The notes under the pieces are model-generated. The model had not been told where the DNA came from, did no database searches, and saw only the letters and a program-made list of their open reading frames with translations. DNA of 64,000 bases from Paenochrobactrum gallinarii. GTDB taxonomy: Bacteria; Pseudomonadota; Alphaproteobacteria; Rhizobiales; Rhizobiaceae. The DNA is taken from assembly GCF_014205685.1 (NCBI RefSeq), contig NZ_JACIIU010000005.1, positions 62,001-126,000 of the forward strand, read 5' to 3'. Made by a program: the position numbers and the translations under genes. Below, piece by piece: positions 53,798 through 64,000 of the stretch; within the stretch, counting starts at the first letter, position 1, and each line of letters opens with the position of its first letter.

Positions 53798-54811
53798 TCA
53801 AGCCATGTTTAAAGCACTACTCGCCCGTATGATCAGACGCGGCTCAACGATTGATCTTTCCACTTGAATACCAGGACAAACCAGGCGCCGCGCTAATAAT
53901 CTTGCGGCCATTTCGCCAATACGTGCAGGGTCTACTGCCACACTTGTCAAAGGCGGATATGTCAGTTCTGCAAGCGGCAAACCGTCAAGACCAATCACTG
54001 CTATGTCACGCCCCGGTTCGCAACCGGCACGGCGCAAGCCCAGCATTAAGCCGGCCGCCAAAATATCGTTAAAACACAAAACAGCCGTGGGTTTTCCAGG
54101 CAAAGCAAGCACTTGCGCGGCAGATTGCTCTGAGCCTTTCCATGATAATTCGGCCTCAATAATGCCCGCATTTTCAGCCCCGCACAATGCTAAAGCTTCG
54201 GTTACACCATCAAGACGCTCTTCACGTGCTGATGTGCGTGCCGGTACTGATAAGAAAGCTATACGTCGGTGCCCTTGACCAACCAAATGCTGTATCGCCA
54301 GCAGAATGCCGGCGGCATAGTCGGCACCGGCATAATCGGTTGCGCTTGTCCCTACCTCACGTAAAGTTTGCACAACTGCCAAACCCCATTTTTGCAAGCG
54401 TTCCGGCAAATCAGGGTCTGTTTCTTCTGCCGGGCACAGAATCACACCATCCACACCATGGCCACGGAAGCGTTGCAAAATAGCATTCTGCCGTGTGGTA
54501 TCATCCTGACTATTTGCCAAAAGAACAACACGGTCTTCCTCTTCCATAACTCGCTCAACACCAGCAAGAAACTCGGTAAAAAAGGAATTCACCAGATTGG
54601 GGACGATAACACCGATTGTATGACTACTATTACTACGTAATCTCGCAGCCCCAAGATCACGCACATAATCGAGCTCGGCCATCACCCGCTCAACTTTTTT
54701 GCGTGTATCTTCAGCCACCAAAGGGGATTTTCGAACCACGAGCGATACTGTTGCCCGCGACACTCCCGCAGCACGCGCAACTTCCAACAATGTAACTTTT
54801 CTGTGATCCAT
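53798..54811 (-). CDS. LacI-family transcriptional repressor
   Basis: 337-aa repressor: HTH VTLLEVARAAGVSRATVSLVV, hinge helix ARLRSNSSHTIGV and a periplasmic-binding-fold sensor domain. It ends 67 bp before the operon it probably controls and may be co-transcribed with it from its own promoter. The effector is likely the imported compound or its intermediate. Confidence 0.93.
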   Translation of the reverse strand: MDHRKVTLLEVARAAGVSRATVSLVVRKSPLVAEDTRKKVERVMAELDYVRDLGAARLRSNSSHTIGVIVPNLVNSFFTEFLAGVERVMEEEDRVVLLANSQDDTTRQNAILQRFRGHGVDGVILCPAEETDPDLPERLQKWGLAVVQTLREVGTSATDYAGADYAAGILLAIQHLVGQGHRRIAFLSVPARTSAREERLDGVTEALALCGAENAGIIEAELSWKGSEQSAAQVLALPGKPTAVLCFNDILAAGLMLGLRRAGCEPGRDIAVIGLDGLPLAELTYPPLTSVAVDPARIGEMAARLLARRLVCPGIQVERSIVEPRLIIRASSALNMA

Positions 54812-54904
54812 ATCCCGATTCCGTAGCTTTTAGCCTTCCTTATAACTTAAACCAGAAGATGTAACATCTGCGAGCCGGAAGAAACAAAAAGGCAAAGTGA
54901 ACAG

Positions 54905-54919
54905 ATCATAACTTATGAT
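54905..54919. promoter_or_regulatory. Palindrome upstream of VOC gene
   Basis: ATCATAA-C-TTATGAT, perfect seven-base half sites around one base, 41 bp before the VOC start. Possible operator. Confidence 0.35.
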
Positions 54920-54959
54920 AGATAATTAACATGATGAGCTGTCAGAAGGAGCCAATAAG

Positions 54960-55328
54960 ATGAAATTACTATGCCTTGACCACGTACAATTAGCGATGCC
55001 TGAAGGCGAAGAAAATAAAGCTCGTTCTTTCTATCAAGGATTGTTAGGACTTACCGAAGTGGAAAAACCGGAGAACCTTAAAAAGAGAGGCGGCTGCTGG
55101 TTCCAGTCTGGTGATATCAAAATACATCTTGGCGTCGAGATGCCATTTACACCAGCTACCAAGGCACACCCGGCTTTTGTTGTCAGCGACTTAAATAAAC
55201 TGGCAGAAATCATGCAACAGGCTGGTTATCGCGTCGTTACAGATGAACCACTCGTTGGATTTGATCGACTTTATATTGATGATCCGTTTGGCAACCGTAT
55301 TGAATTCATGCAACCCGCTGTTGTGTAA
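54960..55328 (+). CDS. VOC-superfamily protein (glyoxalase/bleomycin-resistance fold)
   Basis: 122-aa one-domain VOC protein: LCLDHVQLAMP start and YIDDPFGNRIEFMQP end, with His and Glu that could ligate metal. AGGAG lies before the ATG. Members include glyoxalases, dioxygenases and antibiotic-binding proteins; the role is not readable. Confidence 0.88.
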   Translation: MKLLCLDHVQLAMPEGEENKARSFYQGLLGLTEVEKPENLKKRGGCWFQSGDIKIHLGVEMPFTPATKAHPAFVVSDLNKLAEIMQQAGYRVVTDEPLVGFDRLYIDDPFGNRIEFMQPAVV

Positions 55329-55521
55329 AAATTCAACCCGAGGAGAATATTGTTTTATTTATAAGAAACTTCATCCTGTCCTTGTTTTAGCCATATTGTG
55401 CGACTATATATTTTCTCAGGCATTGCTGATGAGCGCTTATCTCACAGCGCTCGCAACTGCCTAATGTCATTTAGAGCCTTTGACCACGGATGTACTGGCA
55501 CTGAGTTTAAATGACGAACTG

Positions 55522-55553
55522 AAGGTCGGTGCAGAGTTGCCCCGGCCTTTTTT
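55522..55553 (+). terminator. Hairpin plus T-run, plus strand
   Basis: AAGGTCGG pairs with CCGGCCTT (one G-T pair) followed by T6. It is 190 bp beyond the VOC stop and convergent with the LysE gene. The 55329-55521 stretch has no convincing gene and might carry a long 3' UTR or small RNA. Confidence 0.55.
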
Positions 55554-55577
55554 GTTGCCTGAATTTCTAAAGCTTTC

Positions 55578-56192
55578 TTATCGCTGGGTAAACCAAAGTT
55601 GGACGGCAAGCGTTGCAAAAGCAGCAGAAAATCCTCGTCGCATCCAATTTTGAACAGAATTGCTAGAAATGACATATTGGCGAACGGAAGCTGCAAATAC
55701 GCCGTAAATCGCAAAAACAATAAAAGTCAGCAGCATAAAAATTAAACTTAATTGCAGCATTTGACTAAACTGCGAAGTGTGATTCACCGAAACAAATTGC
55801 GGTAAAAATGCAAAGAAAAAGATTGATAATTTCGGGTTGAGAAAATTAATAAGAATGGCAGAAACTATGATCTTATGTGGATTTTTATCAGTTTTTGTAT
55901 TGCCGTTAAGGCTTAGCATTCCACGCGCACGGAACATCGCCCATGCCATATAGAGCAAATAAACAACACCCAGATATTTGATGAACTGAAAGGCAAGCGC
56001 ACTGGTGTGAAGCAGCACGGCCAATCCGCTGATCGCTGCCATGATATGGGGCACAATGCCTAATGTGCAGCCAAATACTGCAAAAAGGCTCATGCGGGCA
56101 CCATCAGACAAGCCGATGGCGACAGTATAAATTGCGCCAGTACCGGGCGAAGCAACAATGACTAAGGACGTTAGAAAGAATTCAAGCGTCAT
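55578..56192 (-). CDS. LysE/RhtB-family exporter
   Basis: Membrane exporter of about 204 aa with six hydrophobic segments. LYMAWAMFRARG, LINFLNPKLSIFFFAFLPQFV are family features; the PG of the usual TPGP start is altered to SPGT. Start 56192 from an AAGG-like site. Exports amino acids or analogues. An AraC gene lies upstream on the same strand. Confidence 0.9.
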   Translation of the reverse strand: MTLEFFLTSLVIVASPGTGAIYTVAIGLSDGARMSLFAVFGCTLGIVPHIMAAISGLAVLLHTSALAFQFIKYLGVVYLLYMAWAMFRARGMLSLNGNTKTDKNPHKIIVSAILINFLNPKLSIFFFAFLPQFVSVNHTSQFSQMLQLSLIFMLLTFIVFAIYGVFAASVRQYVISSNSVQNWMRRGFSAAFATLAVQLWFTQR

Positions 56193-56337
56193 GCCAAACA
56201 CCCTTCTGAGAAGAAGGAATGATGATAAGTCACTGCCATTCTGTTTTGGTTATCTAGTTGCAGAAGCATTTTTGACCTCATTGGTTTTTAGCCAACTGAT
56301 CAGTTACAAATCATCGCGTCTTGAATAAAATTGCAGA

Positions 56338-57147
56338 TTAATGCTGTGCCGCAGCATAATTGCCGGGTGTCATGCCATAGGCACTGACAAAAAGCCGTGT
56401 CATGTGGCTTTGATCCGCAAAACCACATACGTGCGCTATATTTGACAGTGCCTCACCTGTCGCAATCATTATCCGTGCGCGTTGTAATCTGCGCTGCACA
56501 AGATAAGCATGAGGTGTCAGGCCTGTAAATTTTGAAAAGCCTCGGATCAACTGGAACTGGCTGATGCCTGCAATATTTGCCAACTCATCAAGCGTCACTG
56601 CAACGGAGGGGTCATCATCAATACGGCTTTGAGCCTTTACAATGTTTTTGGGAACGGCATTTTTATGCTCACACGAAGCGAGTTCAATTAAGCGCGCCAA
56701 TAGTATAAGTAAATTTTCATGAAATTGAATTTCACTATCACCGCCATTTTTATCAGTGATCGCGCGATATAGGTTCAAAAATAACTTTGCGGAAACCGGA
56801 TCTTTGATAGCAGGGTGAGAGAGTTCCGCCATATTGTCACGTCCGTCAGTCAATGCATGAATTGGCTTTATAAAAACGGCAGGATCAAAGTATAACATCT
56901 GCCAACTGCGACCATGATCACCGATAGGTGAGCCATCATGGACTTCGTCAGGATTAACGGTAATTACATCACCTGCTTCGGCCTCAACTACCCCACGCCC
57001 GCTTAAGGATTTTTGCGCTCCGCGTAGAATGACACCAATGCCAAATTGGCCGTGTATATGACGACCAAATGTATGAGCGGAATCGGCGGCAACGGCCTCA
57101 ACACCTCTTATTTCGCTACGGATTATATGAAACCGACCTCTGCTCAT
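56338..57147 (-). CDS. AraC-family regulator with cupin sensor domain
   Basis: 269 aa: N-terminal AraC-binding cupin (FGRHIHGQFGIGVILRG) and two C-terminal HTH motifs (TLDELANIAGISQFQLIRGFSKFTGL and ALSNIAHVCGFADQSHMTRLF). AraC-LysE pairs are common and the regulator probably controls the exporter 145 bp downstream. The start is uncertain; 57147 gives family length. Confidence 0.9.
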   Translation of the reverse strand: MSRGRFHIIRSEIRGVEAVAADSAHTFGRHIHGQFGIGVILRGAQKSLSGRGVVEAEAGDVITVNPDEVHDGSPIGDHGRSWQMLYFDPAVFIKPIHALTDGRDNMAELSHPAIKDPVSAKLFLNLYRAITDKNGGDSEIQFHENLLILLARLIELASCEHKNAVPKNIVKAQSRIDDDPSVAVTLDELANIAGISQFQLIRGFSKFTGLTPHAYLVQRRLQRARIMIATGEALSNIAHVCGFADQSHMTRLFVSAYGMTPGNYAAAQH

Positions 57148-57365
57148 AACAATAAGCATATAATAAAAAGGCATATTTCATAAGAGCCAATAAAAGCGCC
57201 GTATGTAGAAATGAAAAGCGCATTAGAAATACATCTTTAGCTAGCGGCTGGCCTGACCATTATAATATATCCGGCGTAGCGTCTTAATCCCAACTGCCCC
57301 TATGCTCACTCATCAAGACTTACTAACGCTCATCATCAAAAGCGGCGCTCGTGAAGGATGTTGGT

Positions 57366-58064
57366 ATGAGCATATTATCTTCAATTAATGACTGTTTCGT
57401 TCCCATTCATAAAAAAGGTTATCCATTTTTATTGAGCGGCATTGCTGCAACAATCGGTTTAGCCTTTCTGTCAGCTCACTTGTTTTGGGTCGTGCTCATC
57501 ATCACCATTTGGGTCGGTTATTTTTTTCGTAACCCACAGCGCACCACCCCGATAGCGGATGGTATTGTTGTTGCTCCTGCCGAAGGTCACGTCAGTATGA
57601 TTACTGAAATTGCGCCACCATCAGAACTTGGCCTATTGAGTGAACCCATGCTGCGCGTTTCTGTTTTCATGAGCATCTTTGATTGTCATGTGAACCGCAT
57701 GCCCGTCAGCGGAACAATCCGTCGTATCGCTTACAGACCAGGCAAATTCTTCAATGCAGAACTGGATAAGGCCAGCGACCATAATGAGCGAAACGGGCTG
57801 GTTATTGAGACGCCTTACGGAAAAATTGCAGTCGTGCAGATCGCTGGACTTATCGCCCGACGGATTGAACACTGGGTGAGTGAGGATCAGCAAATGGAAG
57901 CCGGTGACCGCTTTGGGCTTATCCGCTTCGGATCACGCCTTGATGTTTATCTACCTCTTGGCACACCACTGAATGTCTCTGTCGGGCAAATTGCAGTGGT
58001 TGGTGAAACTGTACTGGCACATTTAAATGACAGAACCAATTCCGGACATTTTAAAACAAGCTAA
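57366..58064 (+). CDS. psd: Phosphatidylserine decarboxylase proenzyme (archaeal/short type)
   Basis: 232-aa PSD-A type proenzyme. Two N-terminal hydrophobic segments precede FRNPQRTTP and the catalytic FDCHVNRMPVSG block. The self-cleavage site is FGSRLDVYLP, with the pyruvoyl residue from Ser190. It makes phosphatidylethanolamine. ATG at 57366 follows AAGG. Usually a pssA gene follows, but here the next gene is convergent. Confidence 0.92.
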   Translation: MSILSSINDCFVPIHKKGYPFLLSGIAATIGLAFLSAHLFWVVLIITIWVGYFFRNPQRTTPIADGIVVAPAEGHVSMITEIAPPSELGLLSEPMLRVSVFMSIFDCHVNRMPVSGTIRRIAYRPGKFFNAELDKASDHNERNGLVIETPYGKIAVVQIAGLIARRIEHWVSEDQQMEAGDRFGLIRFGSRLDVYLPLGTPLNVSVGQIAVVGETVLAHLNDRTNSGHFKTS

Positions 58065-58073
58065 AAGAAAAAT

Positions 58074-58101
58074 CCGCGCCTTTTTTATATAAAAGGCGCG
58101 G
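58074..58101. terminator. Hairpin terminator
   Basis: CCGCGCCTTTT-TTATAT-AAAAGGCGCGG with A/T runs; its T tail is better on the minus strand. It lies between convergent psd and hydantoinase genes. Confidence 0.8.
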
Positions 58102-58123
58102 GGTTTCCATCAATAATAACAGA

Positions 58124-61100
58124 TTATTTTTTACCGTAACCGCCACCGGTTGGGGTAATCACCGTAAAGGCCTCACCAGCCTGCAAGACGACCTGATCGC
58201 AACCTTGCAGAACCTGACGTGTACCGTCCAGACGACGAACCTCGTTACGGCCAAGCTCACCTTCTTCGCCGCCTTCCAGTCCAAACGGACGCACGCGGCG
58301 ATGTCCGGAAAGAATGGCAAATTCAAGCTCTTCCAATGCACGGATGGTGCGATGAGTGCCATCACCTGCCGTCCACTGGCCGCGTCCGCCGGAATTTTCC
58401 CGAATATGGAAATCTTCCAGCATGACAGGGAAACGCGTTTCCAGAATTTCCGGATCAGTCAGGCGTGAATTGGTCATATGCGTGTGCACTGCATCCGCAC
58501 CATTAAAACCCGGGCCCGCAGGTGCACCGGAACAAATCGTTTCATAATACTGATATTCATCATTACCGAATGTCAGATTATTCATCGTTCCTTGTGCCGC
58601 GGCCATCGCTTTGGTTGCGCCAAACAAGCAGTTGGTAACGGCCTGACTAACTTCCACATTACCCGCCACAACGGCAGCCGGATAATGCGGTGACAACATC
58701 GAACCTTCAGGAACAACCACTTTGATCGGGCGCAGGCAACCGGCATTCATCGGAATATCGCCTGTAGCCAAGACGCGGAAAACATACAAAACCGCCGCAC
58801 GGGTCACCGGCTCAGGCGCGTTGAAATTATTCGGCTGCTGTTGTGAAGTGCCGGTAAAATCAACCACAGCTTCGCGGTTAACGCGATCAACAGTGATATT
58901 AACCTCAATCTTGCAGCCCTGATCCATTTCATATGTGAAACCGCCATCCGGCAGCTGATCCAGCACACGGCGCACGCTTTCAGCAGCATTATCCTGCACA
59001 TGCCCCATATAGGCTTTCACGACATCTTCGCCGAAATAAGCAATCATTTTGCGCAGTTCAGTGACGCCCTTTTCGTTAGCGGCGATTTGCGCTTTCAGAT
59101 CATTGACGTTTTGTGTCAGATTACGAACCGGATATGTCGCGCCATTCAACAAGTCTGCCAGCCCATCTTCACGGAAATGTCCTTGATCGACCAGTTTGAA
59201 ATTGTCGATATAGACACCTTCCTGCTCAATATTAACCGCCAGCGGCGACATTGAACCCGGCGCAATACCACCAATATCCGCATGGTGACCGCGGCTTGCG
59301 ACCCAAAAACGGATTTCTGTTTGTGCATCATCAAATACAGGCGTGCAAACGGTCAGATCCGGCAAATGCGTGCCGCCATTATAAGGCGCGTTAATGAGGA
59401 AAACATCACCCGGTTTGATAACCGGATTTTCGCGAATAGCCGTTGCAACCGACGCATCCATCGAGCCCAAATGCACAGGCATATGCGGCGCATTGGCCAC
59501 CAGATTGCCTGTTGCATCAAACACGGCACATGAGAAATCGAGGCGTTCTTTGATATTCACCGAATAAGCGGTGTTTTGCAACGTGACACCCATCTGCTCA
59601 GCAATCGACATGAACAGATTATTGAAAATTTCCAGCATTACCGGATCGGCATCGGTGCCAATCGCCACGCGTTGCGGCAATGCCTTGATGCGGGTCAGCA
59701 CCACATGATCATGACTGGTCAGACGTGCCTGCCAGCCATCTTCAATCACAATGGTCTGATTTTTTTCAATGATGATTGCAGGGCCGGTTACGGTTTGGCC
59801 GCGCTGCATGGTTTCGCGCACGACAACGGATGCATCATGAAAAGCACCATGCGAATAAAAACAGGTGTGGCGCGAAGCTGTCGCTTCGCCAGCATCAATA
59901 ACTGAGCCTTTTGCTTCACCTTCACCAGCACCACCGCCAACGGTTTCAAATTCGATGGCATCAATAACCAGTGCTTTATTTTCAGCAATGAACCCAAAGC
60001 GGCGTTTATGGGCGGCTTCAAACTCAGCGCGCAAACGCTCGGCCTGATCATGCTGCGGATAGGTTGCTTCAATTGAAAGCACCGTATCCGTACCGGCATA
60101 GCGAATATGCGCACGCAAATGCGTGTTAATCACATCTTCTTTGACGCCTTGTGCGGTGAGTTCATCCATACATTCTTGCGCCAGTTCTGCACCGAGTGCG
60201 AATAATTGCGCAGGCGCATCCGCATCCAGATTAACACCGAGCGCCTTTTGGCGTGTGGCACGAATATCGGCCAAGCCCATACCATAGGCAGACAACAAGC
60301 CCGACATCGGATGAAGCAGGATATTTTTCATGCCCAGTGCATCAGCAACCAAGCACGCGTGCTGCCCGCCTGCTCCGCCAAAGCAATTGAGCGCATAGCG
60401 GGTAACGTCATAACCACGCTGCACGGAGATTTTCTTGATCGCTTCAACCATATTGGCCACAGCAATGCGAATGAAGCCATCAGCAACGCTTTCAGGCGAA
60501 CGGCCATCGCCGATTTCATAAGCCATTTGCGTGAAAAGCTCACGCACACGCTCCACATCAAGCGGCTTGTCCTGATTAGCACCAAAAATCGACGGGAAAT
60601 AATCCGGCATCAACTTGCCGAGCATCACATTGGCATCGGTTACCGCTAATGGCCCGCCATTGCGATAGCAGGCAGGACCCGGATTAGCACCCGCAGAATC
60701 AGGTCCAACACGGAAACGTCCAGCATCAAAATGAAGAATAGAGCCGCCACCAGCCGCAACGGTGTGAATCAGCATCATGGGTGCGCGAACACGCACACCT
60801 GCAACCTCTGTTTCAAAAGCGCGCTCATATTCACCGTCAAAATGGGCAACATCAGTTGATGTGCCGCCCATATCGAAACCAATAACCTGATGGAATCCGG
60901 CCGTTTCACCTGTGCGCGCAAGGCCGACAACACCACCGGCCGGCCCTGACAAGATCGCGTCTTTGCCCTGGAACATATCAGCGGCCGTTAATCCGCCGGA
61001 TGACATCATGAACATTACGCGGGCGCCGGTGCGCTCCACATCCAGCTCGCGCGAAACCTGCGCTACATAACGGCGCAAAACCGGTGACAAATAAGCATCA

Positions 61101-61753
61101 ACAACGGTTGTATCACCGCGCCCGACCAGTTTGATCAATGGCGACACTTCATGACTGACAGAGACCTGCTCAATGCCGAGATCACGGGCAATTTTCGCAA
61201 CTTGTGCTTCATGCTGAGGGAATTTGTAAGCATGCATAAAGACGATCGCGACAGCATTATAGCCTTCAGCTTTAAGGGCACGCAAAGCGCTTTCAGCCTG
61301 CTCTAAATCAAGCGCTTCATCAACGCTTCCATCGGCCAAAATGCGCTCGTTAATTTGCACAACCTGATCATAAAGAGCTTCCGGCTTGATGATTTCGGTC
61401 GCAAAAATATTCTTGCGCTCCTGATAACCAATACGCAGCGCATCACGGAAACCTTTAGTGGTTACGAGTGCCAGCTTTTCGCCTTTACGCTCAAGCAAAG
61501 CGTTGGTTGCAACTGTTGTGCCCATGCGCACTTCACCGATTGCACCTGTGGGCACCGGCTCACCATCGCGCAAACCGAGATGCAAACGAATCCCCTGAAC
61601 AGCAGCATCTTTATAAGCAGACGGATTTTCCGAGAGCACTTTACGGGCATGAAGCTGCCCTTCAGGGTCGCGACCGATAACATCCGTAAATGTACCGCCA
61701 CGATCAATCCAGAAGTCCCAGACTTGCGAAATCTGTGGTGCCGTTCCGCTCAT
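58124..61753 (-). CDS. Hydantoinase A/B fusion (5-oxoprolinase type)
   Basis: 1209 aa, an OplAH-type single-chain ATP-dependent hydrolase. The HyuA part covers about residues 1-690 ([44 protein letters not shown]), and the HyuB part about 695-1209 ([59 protein letters not shown]). Family reactions are ATP-driven opening of 5-oxoproline or hydantoins. Divergent from MarR. AAGGGA precedes the ATG at 61753. Confidence 0.93.
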   Translation of the reverse strand: MSGTAPQISQVWDFWIDRGGTFTDVIGRDPEGQLHARKVLSENPSAYKDAAVQGIRLHLGLRDGEPVPTGAIGEVRMGTTVATNALLERKGEKLALVTTKGFRDALRIGYQERKNIFATEIIKPEALYDQVVQINERILADGSVDEALDLEQAESALRALKAEGYNAVAIVFMHAYKFPQHEAQVAKIARDLGIEQVSVSHEVSPLIKLVGRGDTTVVDAYLSPVLRRYVAQVSRELDVERTGARVMFMMSSGGLTAADMFQGKDAILSGPAGGVVGLARTGETAGFHQVIGFDMGGTSTDVAHFDGEYERAFETEVAGVRVRAPMMLIHTVAAGGGSILHFDAGRFRVGPDSAGANPGPACYRNGGPLAVTDANVMLGKLMPDYFPSIFGANQDKPLDVERVRELFTQMAYEIGDGRSPESVADGFIRIAVANMVEAIKKISVQRGYDVTRYALNCFGGAGGQHACLVADALGMKNILLHPMSGLLSAYGMGLADIRATRQKALGVNLDADAPAQLFALGAELAQECMDELTAQGVKEDVINTHLRAHIRYAGTDTVLSIEATYPQHDQAERLRAEFEAAHKRRFGFIAENKALVIDAIEFETVGGGAGEGEAKGSVIDAGEATASRHTCFYSHGAFHDASVVVRETMQRGQTVTGPAIIIEKNQTIVIEDGWQARLTSHDHVVLTRIKALPQRVAIGTDADPVMLEIFNNLFMSIAEQMGVTLQNTAYSVNIKERLDFSCAVFDATGNLVANAPHMPVHLGSMDASVATAIRENPVIKPGDVFLINAPYNGGTHLPDLTVCTPVFDDAQTEIRFWVASRGHHADIGGIAPGSMSPLAVNIEQEGVYIDNFKLVDQGHFREDGLADLLNGATYPVRNLTQNVNDLKAQIAANEKGVTELRKMIAYFGEDVVKAYMGHVQDNAAESVRRVLDQLPDGGFTYEMDQGCKIEVNITVDRVNREAVVDFTGTSQQQPNNFNAPEPVTRAAVLYVFRVLATGDIPMNAGCLRPIKVVVPEGSMLSPHYPAAVVAGNVEVSQAVTNCLFGATKAMAAAQGTMNNLTFGNDEYQYYETICSGAPAGPGFNGADAVHTHMTNSRLTDPEILETRFPVMLEDFHIRENSGGRGQWTAGDGTHRTIRALEELEFAILSGHRRVRPFGLEGGEEGELGRNEVRRLDGTRQVLQGCDQVVLQAGEAFTVITPTGGGYGKK

Positions 61754-61818
61754 TTATCGGATCCCTTGTGAGAAAATAATCATTATCCAGCGTGTTTACC
61801 AGAAAACATTGTTTCATT

Positions 61819-61839
61819 TTATTGACAAAATGTCGATAA
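61819..61839. promoter_or_regulatory. MarR operator-like palindrome
   Basis: Half-sites TTATTGACA and TGTCGATAA form a 21-bp near-perfect palindrome between the divergent hydantoinase and MarR genes, likely controlling both. Confidence 0.65.
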
Positions 61840-61879
61840 GATGGTGACATAAAATACATGAGATTGGGAGCGTGGCAAT

Positions 61880-62485
61880 ATGAGCAATAAAAAAACTAGT
61901 GTGAAGGATGATGACAATCCGGTATTGGCCGAGAAAAATTTGTCTGAAAATCTTTTGCCTGAACATTTGCGTAATGCGCCTTCCATCACGCCGATTGTTT
62001 CTTCTGCTCATTTGGCTGAAGGCGGCTCGACCGCTTTATCCGAAGTCGAGTATGGTTTAATTCTCGCCTCTCATGCTTTTTCCCGTTGGATGGTGCGGTG
62101 CATGGCAGCAGCAGGTTTGCCAGGACTTTCCCCGATTGAAATTCTGATCCTGCATTCCATCCGCCATCGCGGACGTGAAAAAAAACTTGCTGATATCTGT
62201 CTTGTTCTCGATATTGAGGATACGCATGTTGCCACTTATGCATTACGCAAGCTGGAAAAAGCAGGCCTGCTGACCACCGGAAAAGCAGCCAAAGAAAAAA
62301 CTGTTCGTATAACCGAAAAGGGTGCTGATGCCTGTGCGCGTTACGCGCAAATCCGCGAGCGTTTGCTTGTGGGGGCAACGGCCAATGCACGCCCTTCGGA
62401 AGAAACCCTGTCTGAAGTGGCATCTTTGCTTCGCTTTATGTCGGGCGCATTTAATCAGGCAGCACGTTCTGCCATTACGCTATAA
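61880..62485 (+). CDS. MarR-family transcriptional regulator
   Basis: 201 aa. A polar N-terminal extension of about 50 residues precedes the winged HTH (LSPIEILILHSIRHRGREKKLADICLVLDIEDTHVATYALRKLEKAGLL). The following C part continues to FMSGAFNQAARS. It is two bases before the peptide-type ABC gene, so regulator and importer are co-transcribed; divergent to the hydantoinase fusion. Confidence 0.9.
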   Translation: MSNKKTSVKDDDNPVLAEKNLSENLLPEHLRNAPSITPIVSSAHLAEGGSTALSEVEYGLILASHAFSRWMVRCMAAAGLPGLSPIEILILHSIRHRGREKKLADICLVLDIEDTHVATYALRKLEKAGLLTTGKAAKEKTVRITEKGADACARYAQIRERLLVGATANARPSEETLSEVASLLRFMSGAFNQAARSAITL

Positions 62486-62487
62486 GG

Positions 62488-64000
62488 ATGACCGGAGTGA
62501 ACGACGCACAGCTTCGCCAAACAGCTGAAATCCAGCCATTGCTGGAAGTCAAAAATCTCTCCGTCGAGTTCGGCACGGCGCGGGTCGTCGACCAATTAAG
62601 CTTTTCTGTCCAACCCGGCAAAACATTGGCCATTGTCGGCGAATCCGGCTCCGGTAAATCCATTACATCGCTTTCGGTGATGCGTCTGGCCGATATGCAG
62701 GGCGCGTCATATCCGGAAGGCGAAATTCAATTTACCGGCACAAATGGCACTTTAAACCTGCTTGAAACCGAGCAGAAGACCATGCGCCGTATTCGTGGCA
62801 AAGAAATTGCCATGATTTTTCAGGAGCCGATGACGTCGCTTAATCCGGTTTTCACCATTGGTGACCAGATTGCCGAAGTATTGATGCTGCATGAAAAACT
62901 GTCAAAGAAAGACGCCTTGAAAGAAGCGCAGCGCCTGCTGGAAATGGTACGCCTTCCTGATGCTGCGGGCTTATTGTCACGTTATCCGCATCAGCTTTCC
63001 GGCGGTATGCGCCAGCGTGTAATGATTGCGATGGCACTTGCTTGCCGTCCAAAACTTCTGATTGCCGATGAACCGACCACCGCACTGGATGTTACCATTC
63101 AGGCGCAGATTTTGCACATCATCCGCGACCTCCAGAAAGAACTGGAAATGGCCGTGATTTTCATCACCCATGATATGGGGGTTGTTGCAGAAATGGCTGA
63201 TGATGTGGTTGTCATGTGGAAGGGCAAGAAGGTTGAGGAAGGCGCGGTCAGCGATATTTTCGCCAATCCGCAGCATCCTTATACAAAGGTTCTTTTGTCA
63301 GCTGTGCCAAAGCTTGGCAGCATGGCCGGTGAAGATTTCCCGATCAGAACACCAGTCACTATGCTTGAAGACGGCAAGCCGGTTCAGGTCGGTGAAACAC
63401 GTATTCAGGATACTGCCCGTTTAGACCAGTCACCGCTTTTGTCGGTGCGCGATTTGTCGGTGCGCTTTAACATCAAAAAGAACATGTTCGGACGTGTCAC
63501 CCATGTTTGCAATGCGGTGTCACAAGTCAGCTTCGATATTCATCCGGGCGAAACACTGGCATTGGTGGGTGAATCCGGTTCCGGTAAATCCACCATCGGT
63601 CGCACAATTCAGCAATTGCAGCAGCCACTGGCCGGCGATATGCGCTTTAACGGCAAAGCCTATTCGGATATGAGCGCGACTGAGCGTTTCCGTATGCGCC
63701 AGGAAGTACAATATATCTTTCAAGACCCGTTTGCTTCGCTTGACCCGCGCAAGACTATTCGCTTTTCCATTGCCGAACCAATCCGCACCCATGGCCTTAT
63801 TCTGGATGAAGCATCCATCACCAAACGCGTTGACGAATTGCTCGAACGCGTTGGTTTAAGTTCAGCGGTCGCCAATCGCTATCCGCATGAATTTTCCGGC
63901 GGACAGCGCCAGCGTGTTTGTATCGCGCGTGCACTTGCATCCAACCCGAAACTCATTATCGCCGATGAGGCCCTCTCCGCACTGGACGTGTCAATTCAGG
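62488..64000 (+). CDS. Dipeptide/oligopeptide ABC ATPase, fused two-domain (3' end outside window)
   Basis: At least 504 codons, open to the window end. Domain 1 has Walker [10 protein letters not shown] and [32 protein letters not shown]; domain 2 has [19 protein letters not shown] and [32 protein letters not shown]. This is the GsiA/DppDF-fusion type of the peptide importer. An in-frame GTG at 62497 has better spacing to the AAGGA than the ATG at 62488, so the start may be nine bases later. Permease and receptor genes are expected beyond the window. In context with the hydantoinase/oxoprolinase, a small peptide or glutathione-like substrate is plausible (inference). Confidence 0.92.
   Translation, partial: MTGVNDAQLRQTAEIQPLLEVKNLSVEFGTARVVDQLSFSVQPGKTLAIVGESGSGKSITSLSVMRLADMQGASYPEGEIQFTGTNGTLNLLETEQKTMRRIRGKEIAMIFQEPMTSLNPVFTIGDQIAEVLMLHEKLSKKDALKEAQRLLEMVRLPDAAGLLSRYPHQLSGGMRQRVMIAMALACRPKLLIADEPTTALDVTIQAQILHIIRDLQKELEMAVIFITHDMGVVAEMADDVVVMWKGKKVEEGAVSDIFANPQHPYTKVLLSAVPKLGSMAGEDFPIRTPVTMLEDGKPVQVGETRIQDTARLDQSPLLSVRDLSVRFNIKKNMFGRVTHVCNAVSQVSFDIHPGETLALVGESGSGKSTIGRTIQQLQQPLAGDMRFNGKAYSDMSATERFRMRQEVQYIFQDPFASLDPRKTIRFSIAEPIRTHGLILDEASITKRVDELLERVGLSSAVANRYPHEFSGGQRQRVCIARALASNPKLIIADEALSALDVSIQ

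Noticed and set aside
1-64000. CRISPR arrays, tRNA, rRNA, prophage or integrative-element modules
   Set aside because: No spaced direct repeats, tRNA-like cloverleaf, rRNA sequence, integrase or phage structural gene was recognised.

Overview
The window looks like a chromosomal stretch of an alphaproteobacterium of the Hyphomicrobiales (Rhizobiales), probably related to Brucellaceae or another moderately low-GC member. The evidence is a Fur-family Irr regulator, a YjhX/UPF0386 protein, IS3 and IS5 (IS427-type, CTAG-targeting) remnants, and a very high density of TRAP and ABC importers with attached catabolic genes. No rRNA, tRNA, CRISPR array, phage module or replication origin was recognised.

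Layout. (1) 1-5306, plus strand: 3' part of an acyl-CoA synthetase, a complete TRAP transporter (binding protein, DctQ, DctM) and an SDR. (2) 5362-15849, minus strand: alpha/beta hydrolase, DapA-family lyase, two paralogous LivK-like binding proteins separated by a metallo-beta-lactamase-fold hydrolase, LivH (frameshifted), LivM, LivG, LivF (Walker A Thr replaced by Met), then an aldehyde dehydrogenase beyond a terminator. A divergent LysR gene and a second DapA-family gene follow on the plus strand. (3) 17981-20753: one alpha/beta-hydrolase pseudogene broken by nonsense codons, an indel and an IS3-family element, which is itself interrupted by an IS5-family element. (4) 20847-28184: housekeeping and regulatory genes (YjhX, ClpP paralogue, ArsR/SRPBCC pair, TetR/GNAT divergent pair, Irr, MsrPQ, exported amidohydrolase). 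(5) 28188-36396, minus strand: second Liv-type importer with an M20 amidohydrolase, an M81 (MlrC-like) peptidase and a GntR regulator. (6) 36733-46672, minus strand: third Liv-type importer followed by a GMC oxidoreductase, 3-hydroxyisobutyrate dehydrogenase, acetoacetyl-CoA synthetase and 3-hydroxybutyrate dehydrogenase, with a divergent LysR gene that is frameshifted. (7) 48949-54811, minus strand: polar-amino-acid-type ABC importer with a 2-hydroxyacid dehydrogenase and a KdgK-like kinase, controlled by a LacI repressor. (8) 54960-64000: VOC protein, LysE exporter, AraC regulator, archaeal-type phosphatidylserine decarboxylase, a fused hydantoinase A/B (oxoprolinase type), a MarR regulator and the start of a peptide-type ABC ATPase that runs off the window.

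How it works together: the window is a string of substrate-specific import-plus-catabolism cassettes, each with its own regulator. Cassettes 5, 6 and 7 appear intact apart from the LysR next to cassette 6. Cassette 2 appears to be decaying, or in part mis-sequenced: a homopolymer frameshift in livH and a non-homopolymer missense in the Walker A motif of livF. The most interesting candidate system is cassette 2, whose gene set (amidase-like hydrolase, atypical DapA-family lyase, MBL hydrolase, duplicated receptors) matches no pathway I can name.
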